A stretch of 64,000 nucleotides of DNA from Moniliophthora roreri (taxonomy: Eukaryota; Basidiomycota; Agaricomycetes; Agaricales; Marasmiaceae). The stretch is taken from the NCBI GenBank assembly GCA_001466705.2, contig LATX02000200.1, positions 2,232,001 through 2,296,000 of the forward strand, in the 5' to 3' direction. Below the pieces are notes generated by a model that did not search any database, was not told where the DNA came from, and saw only the letters and a list, made by a program, of their open reading frames with translations. Below are positions 24,419-35,662 of the stretch, one piece after another (position 1 is the stretch's first letter; every line of letters starts with the position of its first letter). The position numbers and the translations under genes are program-made.

Positions 24419-25588
24419 GGATGGTGATGGACTTTCGTCGGTAAAGAGCGTGGTGCGTATATATGGCTGAGAATGAGAGCGATGGCAGCAGCGTCACGAT
24501 GGTGGTATTTCTAGTGTACCGGGGAATAGGGTCGGGATCAATTCGCAAGGTGCTAATTAGCAGGAGGGTCTGGAAGGTCTAATTCGCGCCTGCTAATTAG
24601 CGCTGAACGTCGAGCCGGGCTTCACCGAGTGTCGAGCCTAGCTCCGTGGGAAGGAGCGCCCGCTCGCCGTCATGCACGTGATGAAAGAGCTCAAAAGTTG
24701 ACATGATGTAAATTATTCCCCCCACGAAGATGTCCGAATTTCCACGCAAAATTGGCTGGAGATCAACCCAATGAAAATATCACTTCCTTCTGGAACCTAT
24801 AGTCAATTAGGGGCACAGCGCGTCATTCTTAACAGTCTAACGTCTATATCGTCTGAAGATTGTGGGCACTGGGTGAGGAGACCGGCACCCTCTCGGAGTT
24901 TCACCGCTGCAACAATTCCGAAACAGCGCAATAGGGAAATGTCGACATGGGTTTCTCTCTCTGTGCACCCCTCATATGCTCCGGTAGGCTCAGAACAAAT
25001 TTCACCCTATTTTGCACCAATAATTAGTTGGCTATCAGACACATGCTAATTAGCATGCTATTTTGCGCTAATTTGCCTGGTGAAATTCAACTGTGCAAAA
25101 TTGCTTGGTCTGTTTCCCGGTACACTAGGTATTTCGCTGAAGGATCGAGGAAATCCGTCTCGTTCCGTAGAATATGGACGCAGGAGAAGAACTGCCTAAA
25201 CACATACGACGTGTGCATGACCGCGTATGACCTCTGACGCCCGGTGGACCAATCCGACGCAAAGTCAACGCAAAGTTATTGTCGATAATGTTTTCAAGCT
25301 TGTAGGAGGGGTCCTCGGTGGCTTTGTAGAGAAAATATTTTGACATCACATTGAGTCACGATATGCGCTGTCTTTGATCGCTGCACAGAGTCGTTGGGAG
25401 GAGCAACATCGTATTCAGACGTCGTACGAATTTCACGTTTGCTAATGTAGGGTCAGCCGTCACATTGGTCACAAAGTCACAAACTGTACAGTTGGACATT
25501 GTGGCTTAGGCAAACGCCGAGGTCTCCCCAAACGCTGTAATGGTGATCAAGCTAACAAAAATCTTCACCACCAAAAAAGTCGGCGAGC
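24419..25588. promoter_or_regulatory. Intergenic region with repeated GCTAATTAGC palindromes
   Basis: No gene is seen in these 1.17 kb. TGCTAATTAGCA (24,551-24,562) and TGCTAATTAGCG (24,591-24,602) lie 40 bp apart. A 16 bp perfect palindrome, CATGCTAATTAGCATG, is at 25,042-25,057. Further TAATTA or CTAATT cores occur nearby. Such inverted sites could bind a homodimer such as a homeodomain or forkhead-type factor, but no function is shown. The last 100 bp are the L10a promoter and 5' UTR. Confidence 0.45.
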
Positions 25589-26513
25589 ATGAGGTGAGTA
25601 TCGAGGGTATTCGAAAATCGGACAGTACTAACTCCGTGCACAGTGGAAGCAAACTCTCAGTGTCAAGCGTGCGGGGCTCCATCAAAGAGCTACTTGCTGA
25701 ATCCAACGGCGAGAAGAAGCGCAACTTTGTGGAGACTATTGAACTGCAAATCGGTCTGAAGAACTATGACCCCCAGAGAGATAAGCGTTTCTCTGGATCT
25801 GTCAAGTGCGTACAAAGATGCATCTCTGACCGTAACAGCTATTCACATTTTCCATTCTTCAGACTCCCTCATGTCCCTCGTCCTCGCATGTCCATCTGCA
25901 TTCTCGCCGATGCTGCCGACATCGACCGTGCTAAGCAGATCGACCTCGAATACATGTCCGTTGACGACTTGAAGAAGTGGGTAACCATTCCGTGATGTGA
26001 TTACAATCGGTATTCATGAATTCGTGATATTTAGGCTCAACAAGAATAAAAAGCTCGTTAAGAAGCTCGCCAAGAAATACGACGCTTTCCTTGCCTCTGA
26101 GGCTCTGATCAAGCAGATTCCCCGTTTGCTTGGTCCCGGTCTTTCCAAGGGTGCGTCCCATAACTAACTTTTCTGTGCTGCTGGTCTGATGGTGGGCTTC
26201 AGCCGGAAAGTTCCCTACACCCATCTCCCACTCTGAAGATTTGAGCAACAAGATTGTTGAGGTCCGCTCCACCATTAAGTTCCAGCTCAAGAAGGTGCTT
26301 TGCTTGGGAGTCGCCGTTGGTCACATCCAAATGACCGATGACCAGGTCCTTGCCAACACTATGCTTAGTATGTTGATTCACCGTGAATTTCCTAGCTTAA
26401 CCGACATTCCTCTAGGTATCAACTTCCTCGTCTCCTTGTTGAAGAAAAACTGGCAGAACGTCAAGTCCCTCCACATCAAGTCCACCATGGGCAAGCCCGT
26501 TCGTCTCTTTTAG
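25589..26513 (+). CDS. RPL10A: 60S ribosomal protein L10a (uL1)
   Basis: Six exons are joined at consistent phases: 25589-25593, 25644-25805, 25863-25976, 26035-26150, 26203-26367 and 26416-26513. The first coding exon is only ATGAG, so the second codon is split by the intron. Hallmarks are [84 protein letters not shown] and the C-terminus [20 protein letters not shown]. The protein forms the L1 stalk, which helps move tRNA out of the E site. Its length (about 217 residues) matches the family. A mutated copy of the last exon lies at 38,618-38,705. Confidence 0.96.
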
Positions 26514-27130
26514 ATGGCGCTGTTGATATTTGGGGCTGGAGATATGCTTGTATGGGTCTAGGACACAAGTACACTGGTGTTGCTGGGAGAAGTAGGGTGA
26601 AACAAGCCGTAATGCACAACATGAAGCCCCGCACGCTTGGACCAACAGCTCTGATGGTGTTGAGAGTTGATTGGGAGCTGATACGGATTTTGTTTCTACC
26701 TTGCACGCCTTTGCTACATACATTGTCCCATTTTGTCATCTACTCATTATGCCGTATACACCATGCCCTATGCCATTCTTACGAACTTATTTAGCATGTC
26801 CGCGATTCCACTAAAAGGCATGTCGGCAGTTCCGTTGAATCAGCAAGTAACAAGTCACTGATTGCGATTCGAGGATCTTTATAACATTGCTACATAGACC
26901 GCATCTTGTGGCTTTAGGCGGAATAGCGATTCGTATTCGAGCTTTCAAGTAGAGAATGGGCTCCCCATCCTCGGAAATTGTTAGCGGTCTCCACGACGAA
27001 TCAAAGGTTGGAAACACATACTACATAAATCACAGGGGCCCTGCAATTTCTTTCTCTGGGTCGATATTTGGGTAAGTGAAGCTGAGGCCGAGGTGGTGTA
27101 GGGAGCAAAATTCGCCGAAGCATCAGTTGT
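26414..27130. repeat. Segmental duplication, copy A
   Basis: The last L10a exon, its 3' flank and a minus-strand Zn2Cys6 first-exon fragment recur in the same order and orientation at 38,609-39,050. The copies share ACAAGCCGTAATGCA, CATGAAGCCCCG, GCTGAGGCCGAGGTGGTG and GAGCAAAATTCGCC. Copy B is shorter, so it has internal deletions. Copy A joins a functional gene and is probably the source. Confidence 0.8.
27022..27080 (-). pseudogene. First-exon fragment of a Zn2Cys6 regulator
   Basis: On the minus strand this reads ISTQRKKLQGPCDLC and then a GTATGT donor, closely matching exon 1 and the first intron of the gene at 12,213. Similarity continues some way into the intron (26,900-27,020). No later exon was found, so this is a promoter/first-exon relic or the start of a regulator whose other exons are lost. 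Confidence 0.6.
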
Positions 27131-27268
27131 TCGCCGGCAGCCAGCTTTGAATAAACGATGGGCAACAGCCGACGCACGAGGCAGCTTCCAGCGGATGTGC
27201 AGCATCCCGCGACGGGTGCTGCAGTGGTGCTGGTTGGGGGTGTGGTTTGTCCTCATCATGTATATCCT

Positions 27269-27483
27269 TTGTCGGACTTTTCGTAAAGCGCTTATAATAT
27301 TTTCGGCTTATCGGCCCCTATGGGCGCTGATAGCCGGCGGAATATCACGGCCTCTTACGGAAGATTATAGGACTATTATAGGCAGGTTATCACAAAAACG
27401 GCGCTCATAGGGGCCGATAATACAAGTGAAAATCTTAAGCGACATTGTAGGCGCTTATCACCGAAAATAAAAAGTTCGGACAA
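27269..27483. mobile_element. 215 bp MITE-like element with nested inverted repeats
   Basis: The outer ends are TTGTCGGACTTTT and, inverted, TTGTCCGAACTTTTT. An inner pair, TTATCGGCCCCTATGGGCGC (27,308-27,327) and its near-exact complement at 27,401-27,420, matches 19 of 20. GCGCTTAT also occurs near both ends. No open frame is present. The size and symmetry suit a non-autonomous DNA transposon, but no clear target duplication was found. Confidence 0.55.
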
Positions 27484-28206
27484 TTTTTTGGCAACGGTAA
27501 TCGGAACTCACCTGCGGGCCGAGGTCCCCAGTGGGGGGTGGGGGGCCCATCAGGATAAAGTCAGACAAAAATTGACTTTTCCTGAAAAGGACATAGCTTG
27601 CTGCTTCCAGCTTTTTAGCATTTTAGGCTGAAAGGGGCACAAAAAAGTGCCAAAAGAGTTTTTGCCATAATACTGCATCAGCAAAAACCAGAAAGTGCTA
27701 TAACCTAGCTCCAGGGGGATTATAATCTGGTTGTTGCCTGGTTTGTGGGGGTTATGACTGGTTTTAAGGGTCATAATACCCTGCAGGTTGATTATAAACC
27801 CCAGGGAACCCATTATAGCACTACACAGTTTTTGCTAATGTGATTGCCCCACCCCACCTGCCAGCTTCAAGCTCCCTTGCTGCTGCTGACTGACCTCTTC
27901 TGAGCTCACATTTGCAGCTGTTCCTGTGTATCCACCCAATTATAGGTGGTTAACTATGGCTGAAATAGAGACAAATGGTCCATTTTGTTTTTAGCAGGAA
28001 ACAGGTTATAAAACAGTGCTGCCAGACAGGCTCTAAATATAGTGGAAACCAGACTGTATAGAAGAGGAGTGGCTATCCAGACAGTGGCAGCACAAGGAGG
28101 TTTAGTAATATAACATCAAATGATTCTGCCTTTCAAACTTTCATACTCACAAAATTCTCATATAAAAATCAACACTACCTGCTTCATACTCCTCAAGTTT
28201 TCTGCA
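27484..28206. other. Degenerate AT-rich repeat region
   Basis: I see no gene. A G-run (27,531-27,547) is followed by short words such as TTATAA, GGTTAT and CCTGG arranged partly as inverted copies (about 27,690-27,830). These resemble words near 57,200-57,330 and 60,400-60,540, so they may belong to an old repeat family. Confidence 0.35.
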
Positions 28207-28614
28207 ATGTGCTTTGGCATTGTTGTCTTGCTTCTTGCCTTTCTTTCTCTGACTTTGGCTGCACTAGGCAGCAAGGATTCTACCTAAAAACAAAGGCAAA
28301 AAAGGCAAACAAGTCAAGTGTGATCTCTGTAAATTCCTTGATGCTATAAACAAATATTAAAAGAATGCAAAGGTCAATCTGCTGACTTGGGATGATAGTC
28401 TTGCTAAAAAGGCACTGGTGAATTCTCAAACATGTGACCTTAATCTTTCAGACCCTAATGCTAACAGTAAGTATCTCACTCTGTGATATGAATACTAGTC
28501 TCTCACAGCAGTTGTTTGTGTGTAGTGCTCAGCTTCTATTGGATGGAGGAACCTGACAGTGATGTTGGTGCAGTTATCAAAGATCTATGCTTGAAGGCTA
28601 ATAGTATGTTAATA
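28207..28614 (+). pseudogene. Decayed secreted CAP (SCP/PR-1-like) protein gene, cut by an LTR
   Basis: An ATG at 28,207 opens a typical signal peptide (MCFGIVVLLLAFLSLTLAA). After a stop and a frame change, FLDAINKY, NLLTWDDSLAKKAL and QTCDLNLSDPNAN resemble the first helix and core of CAP-family secreted proteins. A probable intron (about 28,470-28,524) precedes a further short piece. The gene ends abruptly where the long LTR begins at 28,615. CAP proteins are extracellular sterol- or lipid-binding proteins in fungi. The family call rests on a short match. Confidence 0.5.
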
Positions 28615-30315
28615 TGGCAAACCTAGAAAAGACCTGGTTTTATTCAATTTACACTACTTTTGAATCAGAACAATTTAATATGACATGAGATAATGGGTAA
28701 TCAGGACTAGAGTGAGCCCAGTCTGCTAGTCATTGCCTTAGAGAAGTTATAGTACTTTGGAAAGTATGAAAAGCTATACAATATGCTATATAGAGGTGTC
28801 TAGGCTGTACTTTCTGACTTATCTATGTATTAGATCTGAAGCAGATTACTCCTGAAACCTGTAGGGAATCTAACTATGACTATACAAATGTGTTGGCTAG
28901 TTAACTGAACTTTCTCAAAGTGCTATCAATAGGATTTTTTTGTTTTATTCACTTTTCTATAATATCTGCCAAGTGCAGTGTGCAGTCAAACAGTATGAAG
29001 GTACTTAGAAAAGACATTGAACAGAGAGACAACCTGGAAAGGAATGATCAGAGAATGATTGGTCATCAGAATTCAACATGTAGATTAAAGTCAAAGTGGA
29101 TGATCTCTTAACAGAGGGTTCTAGTATAGCAAACAGAGATAAAATCACTTAACAAAGAGCAATGTGACTTTGGAAAGGGTGGAAACACCTCAGAATGAAT
29201 ATAGCTACTTGCATACAGACACAAAGATACATATCATTGCTATCTAAGAAATAAAAAGTTCTAGATAAGATTGAGAACAAATTATTAAAGGAGATAAGAA
29301 CAGTGACAGTGTATTCTGACCTTAGAAACTTTGACATCCAGAAATCTGCAACTGTGCAGATGCTGGAAAGAGGAATGCTATAAGAATGCAGGACAGATGC
29401 ACCTATCCATTTATAGATACCCAATATAGAAAAGAGAAAATCCAATTTGTAGAGTCCAGAACACCTGGAAAACAGATACTCATGTGGATATAGTTGGATA
29501 CCCTAGTAACCAGACTCTGTAACACCTGAATATTCTCTCTTTTAGCATCTCTGTCACTTATTTTTTATTTTCCTAAATTATCAGACATTATTTATATCTT
29601 CCTATAGAAATATTCCTTGGACTATATATAAGGACAGCTAGATATTCATATATACCCAAGGAACTCTGCCCCCTCTGATTGTAATTGCATAACAAGATTG
29701 TTTAGTGTATAGATTGTGTGCCATTCCAGTTTTTCTTTCACTTCAGGCTCTGAAGATTGGTCCTAAGTGACTCCAGAGAGATAGAAATCTAATAACAAAC
29801 TTGCATTGTAAGAGATAAGAGTAACACCTTGAGTGCATTTGGCACTTTTCTAAGAGACTTTACACTAAAGGGTCTTGGACACTTAGAGTGTAGCCTGTGT
29901 TGGGTATCAGGTTGTGACACACTTAGAGTCTTAACAAGGGGTGTGCCTGCATTAAACTCTTTGTAGAAATTGATCTAGAACCTTTTCCAGTATACTGTGT
30001 ACTGTAGTTGTCTTAAGGAGGTCTTGAACTCTATAGGGTCAGACTATATTGGCTATCAAGTCTTTGTACAGGACTGTAGCTCTTGTGTTTTGTGTATTTG
30101 AATATAAACCCTTTTAAAAACCTATATATACTCCTCTGGAGGTGAACACTTTGAAGTAGATCACTTTAATAAGAGAGATTCAATCTAGCTAAGAGTTTTG
30201 TTGACATTCTAAGCGCAGCAACTCTAATCACATTGATCCACACTTTCAATAACAAACTGAGTTAGACTTTTGGAGGTTATCTTTTGATAGTTTTCCTCTA
30301 GTCTTATCTTAGACA
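28615..30315 (+). repeat. Long LTR (about 1.7 kb), plus orientation
   Basis: It begins TGGCAAACCTAGAAAAG and ends TTAGACA, and matches 10,204-11,947 in reverse complement throughout. A TATA-like run (TATATATACTCC, about 30,121-30,132) lies in its 3' half. A decayed gag on the same strand starts some 340 bp beyond its end, so this is read as the 5' LTR of a partial element. No matching 3' LTR is present downstream. Confidence 0.7.
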
Positions 30316-30639
30316 AATTATCTGGAGCCCACTATAAGGGGTGGATCTAGATATCAATTTAAGCTCTAAGCTATTAAGAAACAATCTTTTAAGGCAGATT
30401 TACTTCTTAAGAAGCATATTCAGATAATTTTAGCAAGTTTGAACTTGAATTTGTCATAAAAAGAATAGAGTCATTGTCAATAAGACTCTGCCTTACTTGC
30501 TAGTTGTTCTGTAATTAGCAAACAATTAGGGAAACAGATTCTACAAAGTGTCTGGACCTAAACAACAAATTCCTAGTGCATTTCCATCTACTCCAGTAGC
30601 AGAGAAATTATTGAAATCTAAAAAGAAAGGAGAATTAAA

Positions 30640-33532
30640 GAAAAAGACTGAAATTGAATCCAACAGCTCCAGTCAGAGCAACTAGATTAGCAACTGCTAC
30701 AGGAGCTGTATTGTTAACAGATTCAGTTGAATTCACTAGAAGCAGACTTGTTTATATAGATTCTCAAAACACTTCTTTGTTGGCAACACCACAAAGAAGT
30801 AACACACCTTCTATGCCTGGTAGAAATATCACTACCTTAGCTACCTTAATTGCAAATGAAAATACTCAATTATCCAGAGTAGAAGTCTTAGCAGAAGAGT
30901 TTATGCTACTTTGAATATTTAGAGACAAAGAAGAGCCTGAGCCAATACTGAATACAAATGAAATGCCTCCAGCAGATACTGTGCAACATCTTCAATAGGA
31001 TGATTTACTCTAAGAACAGCTAGATAAGTTAGCAGAGACAAATGTCAGAAAAATTCTGAATATAGTAAAAGCATTTGATGAAGACAAACCAGATACTCTA
31101 CAAGCATGGCTTGATGATCTTGAAATCCAGTATAGAATGGCTGAGGGTTGACTGAAGGTGCTTTGAAAACTTATTCAGCAATGTGGAAAATGTTCCATAA
31201 ATTGCATACTGAGTTACAAGAGAGTAGTGAAGCTAAAGGCAACTTCTGGGAAAACTTTAAAAAACTCTTATTTAAGGAATTCCCTGACTCAGTTGATACA
31301 AACAATGGATCAATGGACGGACTGTACAGGATTGTGTTAAACCTGAGTCAGTACATTAGATTTGGTGTACTTGAGAAGCTAAAGAAGTACAATTGAGCAT
31401 TTCTACTCAGAGCAGAGCTCTGCATGAGTTAACTCACAGATCATCTGAATCTATGACCCATGGGTATAATACCAAAAAAGTTGCTACCCAGATCTGTGAG
31501 TGACCCATAGCATGAGTGATCCAGATCTGCATGGATCAGAGTCACAGGTACCTGCAGGTACTTATAGGTACTCATAGGTACTGGCATTTTTGCCTTTATT
31601 CTACTACTAACTACTCTATTCTCAGGCTATCTACAATGTTATAGATTGTGATTGAGAGGTGCTTCTCATGTGGTGGCCTTATAGTGACCAAGAGGTGCTA
31701 TTCACTCTCAGATGAGAGTGTGTGTCAGGGAACTCTCTTAGCATTCTGGAGTCAGGTACCAGGACTTTTGCCTGAGGCAAAGATGGCTCTAGCTCTAGGT
31801 GATAAGAACAAGCATGTGGAGTCCTGTACAACAGTAGAACAAGTTATTAGAGGTGCAAATTAGGTTGAGAATAATGTAGCTATAGAGGTCTCAGATGAAG
31901 ATAAGTAGCATAACTGTATTTCAAGTTAGCTGTTACTATACTAGTATGCATGAGTCATGGGTACCCATGGGTTATGAAATTTTATTAGAATCTATGACAC
32001 AGACTCTCAAATGACCCACTACTCTGAGTACCCAGATCCACAGGTTACTCAAACCCATGAGTTCTGTTATGGGTCAACTCTCAAGTACCCATGAGTAGCA
32101 ATACTCGTGTGGAGCTCTAACTCAGAGTCAGAAAGCTTCTTAAGGCTCCAGCTCTCCTTTCAAACCATGCCACAGTGCAGATCTATTTGAGTGCATTTGA
32201 GTCAATGTTTAAGTTGTGTGTTCAACAGCAAATGGAGTTGTTTATGCTCAATAAGCTAGATAAGAGTACAGAATACCCCAGATGAAGACAAGATCCTTGG
32301 GAGCTCAAGGATGTTATTAAACAAGCTGAGATTGTGTTATCAACCAATTCAGGCAACATTTATTTCCTGAACTCACAACAATCAGTGATTCCAGAAGAGA
32401 CTCAGCCTATTATTCTGGGCATGGCCTTTTCTATAGGGATTTCTATATCTTTGATGAACCTACAGGTGAAGGCAGTGCAAAGACAAGTTCCTAGCCAAGC
32501 TCTAATGCCTCCAGCTGTAAAACAAGAAGAGATAGTACCATTATTATTCCCTAAAAAGGAGAAACTGGAAGGAGACATGTATAGTCTTGGTGTAGCAGTG
32601 ACAGTAGATGCACACCAATGTATGATTAGAGCACAAAGTCAAGACATTGAGAACTTGAAAAGGCAAATCTCAAGTTTGCTCAGTGCTCTGGCTGTTCCAA
32701 AACCTCTTAGCCAAGAGATCTACAACTACATTCACTATGAACCAAGATGTCTGGGGAAAACAAGGACAGCCTATAATTAGGAGAGCTGTACCATCTACAA
32801 GTGTGGAACAAATTTGTTATTGGTGTGGAGAATATGGCCACATGGTGCAAGATTGTCCATCACACAAACAGATAGTTAATAATGGATGGTTGGTTTGGAA
32901 CAAATCAGCCAATTATTATATTTTAAAGAATAGAAAAAGATTACTGAAACATAAAGGTACTGAATTCTGAAAAGATAAGGTTACCAAATATGCAAAGTCC
33001 AAAGAATAGACTGCCTCTGCAGATGCCTACTCCTTTAGTGGAATCAAAGAGGAAGATGAAGAGCCTAATGTATTTCATGCTGCAACAATGCCAGCTTCTG
33101 GATTTGATGAGAATACTCTTCAACAATTGGCAGCAGCAATGTTACAACAAATGCAGATGAATACTGCTCAGGATGGTGTTACAAAAAACTGAGAGACCCA
33201 GTGATGGGGACAGTAGCACACAATGCCAAAGCTACTAAAGTGAAATCCCCTAAGGGTAAAGGCAAAACATTGGAAGTTTCTACTACACCTTCTAAGGGCT
33301 TTGATGAGTCCAAATACCATGCCCTGGAAAGTCTATTAAAAGCAAATACACATATGCTGAGAGAAAAACATAAAAATGAGAAGAAAATGGAGGATAAGGT
33401 GAAAGAAACATCTAGTGAAGAGATTCCTGTACCTACCAAAGTGCCACCCAAAGATTGCAAGACAAGCATGTTGTTGTCTGATTACAAGAAATTTGAGATG
33501 TGATTTCACATTTTGCTTGAACAAAGAAATCA
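30640..33532 (+). pseudogene. Decayed retrotransposon gag with zinc knuckle
   Basis: Scattered plus-strand frames read as a Gag. They include DKPDTLQAWLDDLEIQYRMAEG (about 31,085-31,148), a segment with NFWENFKKLLFKEFPDS (31,148-31,396), a Lys/Glu-rich middle and the knuckle CYWCGEYGHMVQDC (C-x2-C-x4-H-x4-C, near 32,820). Several stops and frame changes occur, and a hAT-type element splits it at 31,413-32,119. No protease or polymerase follows. The very low CpG content and many TGA/TAG codons indicate long decay. It probably belongs to the element whose 5' LTR is at 28,615-30,315. Confidence 0.65.
31413..32119. mobile_element. Non-autonomous hAT-type transposon, 707 bp
   Basis: It is flanked by a perfect 8 bp direct repeat, ACTCAGAG (31,405-31,412 and 32,120-32,127). 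The ends are inverted: CAGAGCTCTGCATGAGT on the left and, read inward on the other strand, TAGAGCTCCACACGAGT on the right. Subterminal copies of ACCCATGAGT-like and GGGTACCCATG words occur in both orientations. An 8 bp duplication with YAGAGCTC-like ends is typical of hAT elements. There is no transposase frame. It sits inside the decayed gag, so it inserted after that element. Confidence 0.85.
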
Positions 33533-34009
33533 ACCTGTTTGGTTTTGTCTATTGGGATAAATGGTGAGTTATTCTGATGTATAAAATATTGCCCAGTAGC
33601 AACCAAGGGGGGTGCAGGACCTAAATTTCCAGTCTGGGGTGGGGAGTCTGAACTTCATTAAGAGTTCTTTTGGACCTCACCTAAATCATGCCCCTGGCAG
33701 GCTTTTTTCAGGCTTTGGGACCTCTTAAAATTGACATATTTACTTCATTATTTGAATTTCACCTATAGTTCCAAGGGTTTCTATACCCAATAAGGCAGGA
33801 GAGGGGGTTAGTACCACTCCCACTCAGCCTTAGAATTTTTTTCAACCTCATATACTTATTAAGTTTTTGGACCCCCCTTGGTAGTGACCATGGATTATAG
33901 AATGCAGGTGCTTGTATTGTACTATAGCACTTGAACACTCTAACTTAGATTGTTACCGAGTACTGGTCAAGTAGATACCCACTAATTTGCCATGCAGTGT
34001 CTCTGCCAC
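33533..34009. other. AT-rich spacer
   Basis: I see no gene. Two short C/G runs of the form GGGGGGT and ACCCCCC (about 33,608 and 33,869) face each other around 260 bp that contain no open frame. They may be ends of a small unknown repeat. Confidence 0.35.
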
Positions 34010-34210
34010 TCTTTATGTCACTTGTTAACCCACTTTTGAACATGGCATCCTGCACCTTCCAGGGCCAAGGTCATCCTATCTTCCTTGAAGAGTCAAGACC
34101 AGGAACACCCTCTGGTTCATTGAATGCACTCATTGTGACACAGGCAATGAGTGTACCAGGGATCTTCCCTATGCTATCACATATATTGACCAATGTGTAC
34201 TCTCATACTC
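34010..34210 (-). pseudogene. Partial decayed copy of the adjacent AhpD-like gene
   Basis: The segment matches about 34,995-35,170, exon 2 of the AhpD-like gene, on the same strand. Shared words include GTTAACCCACTTTTGAA against GTTAACCCACTCTTGAA, and AGGAACACC. Most differences are losses of CpG. Only exon 2 is represented. Confidence 0.7.
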
Positions 34211-34320
34211 TTTGTCTCAATAGACTAGGCAATGGTCCCTTCCTACAGATTCAGCAGCTAGATCTACTCAGATTGCTGGCTGCACATGAACTCCAGCAGG
34301 AATTGCCTGTTATAGCACTA

Positions 34321-35306
34321 TCATGTTAGTCCTTGACACTTGTCGCTCAACAGTAGAAGGAAACGAACTTCTTCCCTTTCTTCTCTGACTCTTTTCGACT
34401 CCTTCACCACCACATCCATAACCTCCGGAACACCTTCCTTCCACCTCACCCCAACCAACTCTGAACATTGCATTGCAATCTCCCTTGCTGCTCTGACTTC
34501 TTCCAAGCTTGCACCTATGCGTCTAGCGCCAGCTAAATGCCAATTGATTTGTCGTGGCGTGTCGTTGCTGATTAATGCTGCGACAAGAGTGTATGAAGTC
34601 TCCAGGGTTGTGAGAACTTGCTGATTTTGAAGGGACGAATAAAAAGAGTACGTGAGTCCGTAGCCTATCGCGTTGGAGAACCAGCCTGGGTTTTACCATT
34701 CATCCTAGTGAGCATGCGGACAAATTTCATGAGGGTGCACACACCGAGATCAGGATATACTCTATCCAATAACCCCTGCACCTCTATAGCCGTGTCACCG
34801 TATAGTTCTTCAAAGAATGCTTTCCCACTTGCTGCATGGGCCGCTATTGATTTAGATGTATCTCTATCATTTCCTCATCTCATCAATACACGACGTAAGT
34901 GGAAAGGTATGTAACACGCGTACCTTAATACCTGCCGTTCCTTCAGCTCCTCCGGCATCACAGCATCCAAAGCCACTAGACTATTGATGGCCTTGGAATA
35001 CCCGCTCGTTAACCCACTCTTGAATATTGCATCCCGTGTCTTTCGGGCCAGAGTCATTCTATCTTTCCCCTCTACCCCTTGAAGAGCGTACTGGAACACA
35101 ATAGGAACACCTTCTGGTTCGTTGGCTGCACTGAATGCGACAGAGGCGAGGATGTACCAGGGGTTTTTCCATACTGTTTATGAGCGAGTCAGTCGACGTG
35201 GTTGAGGTAAGATGAGGAGATACGCACCTTTACCGCTGCTGGATGGTGGATAGATACCCTGCATCCGGCGGAGGAACGAGGGCGTTATGCATGTCGCCGC
35301 AGACAT
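34321..35306 (-). CDS. AhpD-like / carboxymuconolactone decarboxylase-type protein
   Basis: Exons on the minus strand are 35306-35228, 35173-34924, 34863-34745 and 34685-34321, joining in phase with no internal stop. The protein starts MSAATCITPSFLRRMQGIYP. It contains WYILASVAFSAANEPEGVPI, TRDAIFKSGLTSGYSKAINS, SGKAFFEELYGDTAIEVQGL, ETSYTLVAALISNDTPRQIN and WHLAGARRIGASLEEVRAAR. This is the layout of the fungal AhpD-like alpha-helical fold, with the typical RQINWHL...G signature. The CxxC redox pair of bacterial AhpD is not seen, so peroxidase-reductase activity should not be assumed. A short in-frame segment near 34,645 could instead be a 30-nt intron. Confidence 0.8.
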
Positions 35307-35662
35307 TGTTGGGACAGGGGTGGGGGATGGGAAAGAGATAGCTCCAGGGTCATGATAAGGGGCCTCGGCGGAAGAAATTCGAAACGGGAATAAGAGAATC
35401 ATACAGTAATTATAAATACCGACACGCGTCGCGCTTGGAACTCGGAGGTCAGTCGCATCGCGTGCAATAATGACTGTGCATGCTTGTGAATGGAAGAATA
35501 GATACAGCCGGTATACTATACAACGTGGGAGGAATCTATCATCAGTGTGGGATATAAAACAATAAGTAACCCGTCGTAAGACACCCGGAAAGAATAGGAC
35601 AACTAGTACAAAGCTGACAAGCGACACATCACAATGCTTCGTGACAACACAACCAATAGGGA
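35307..35662. other. Spacer between the AhpD-like gene and the Dicer relic
   Basis: This is 356 bp upstream of the AhpD-like start and downstream of the Dicer C-terminus. It presumably carries the AhpD-like promoter. No specific site is recognised. Confidence 0.4.
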
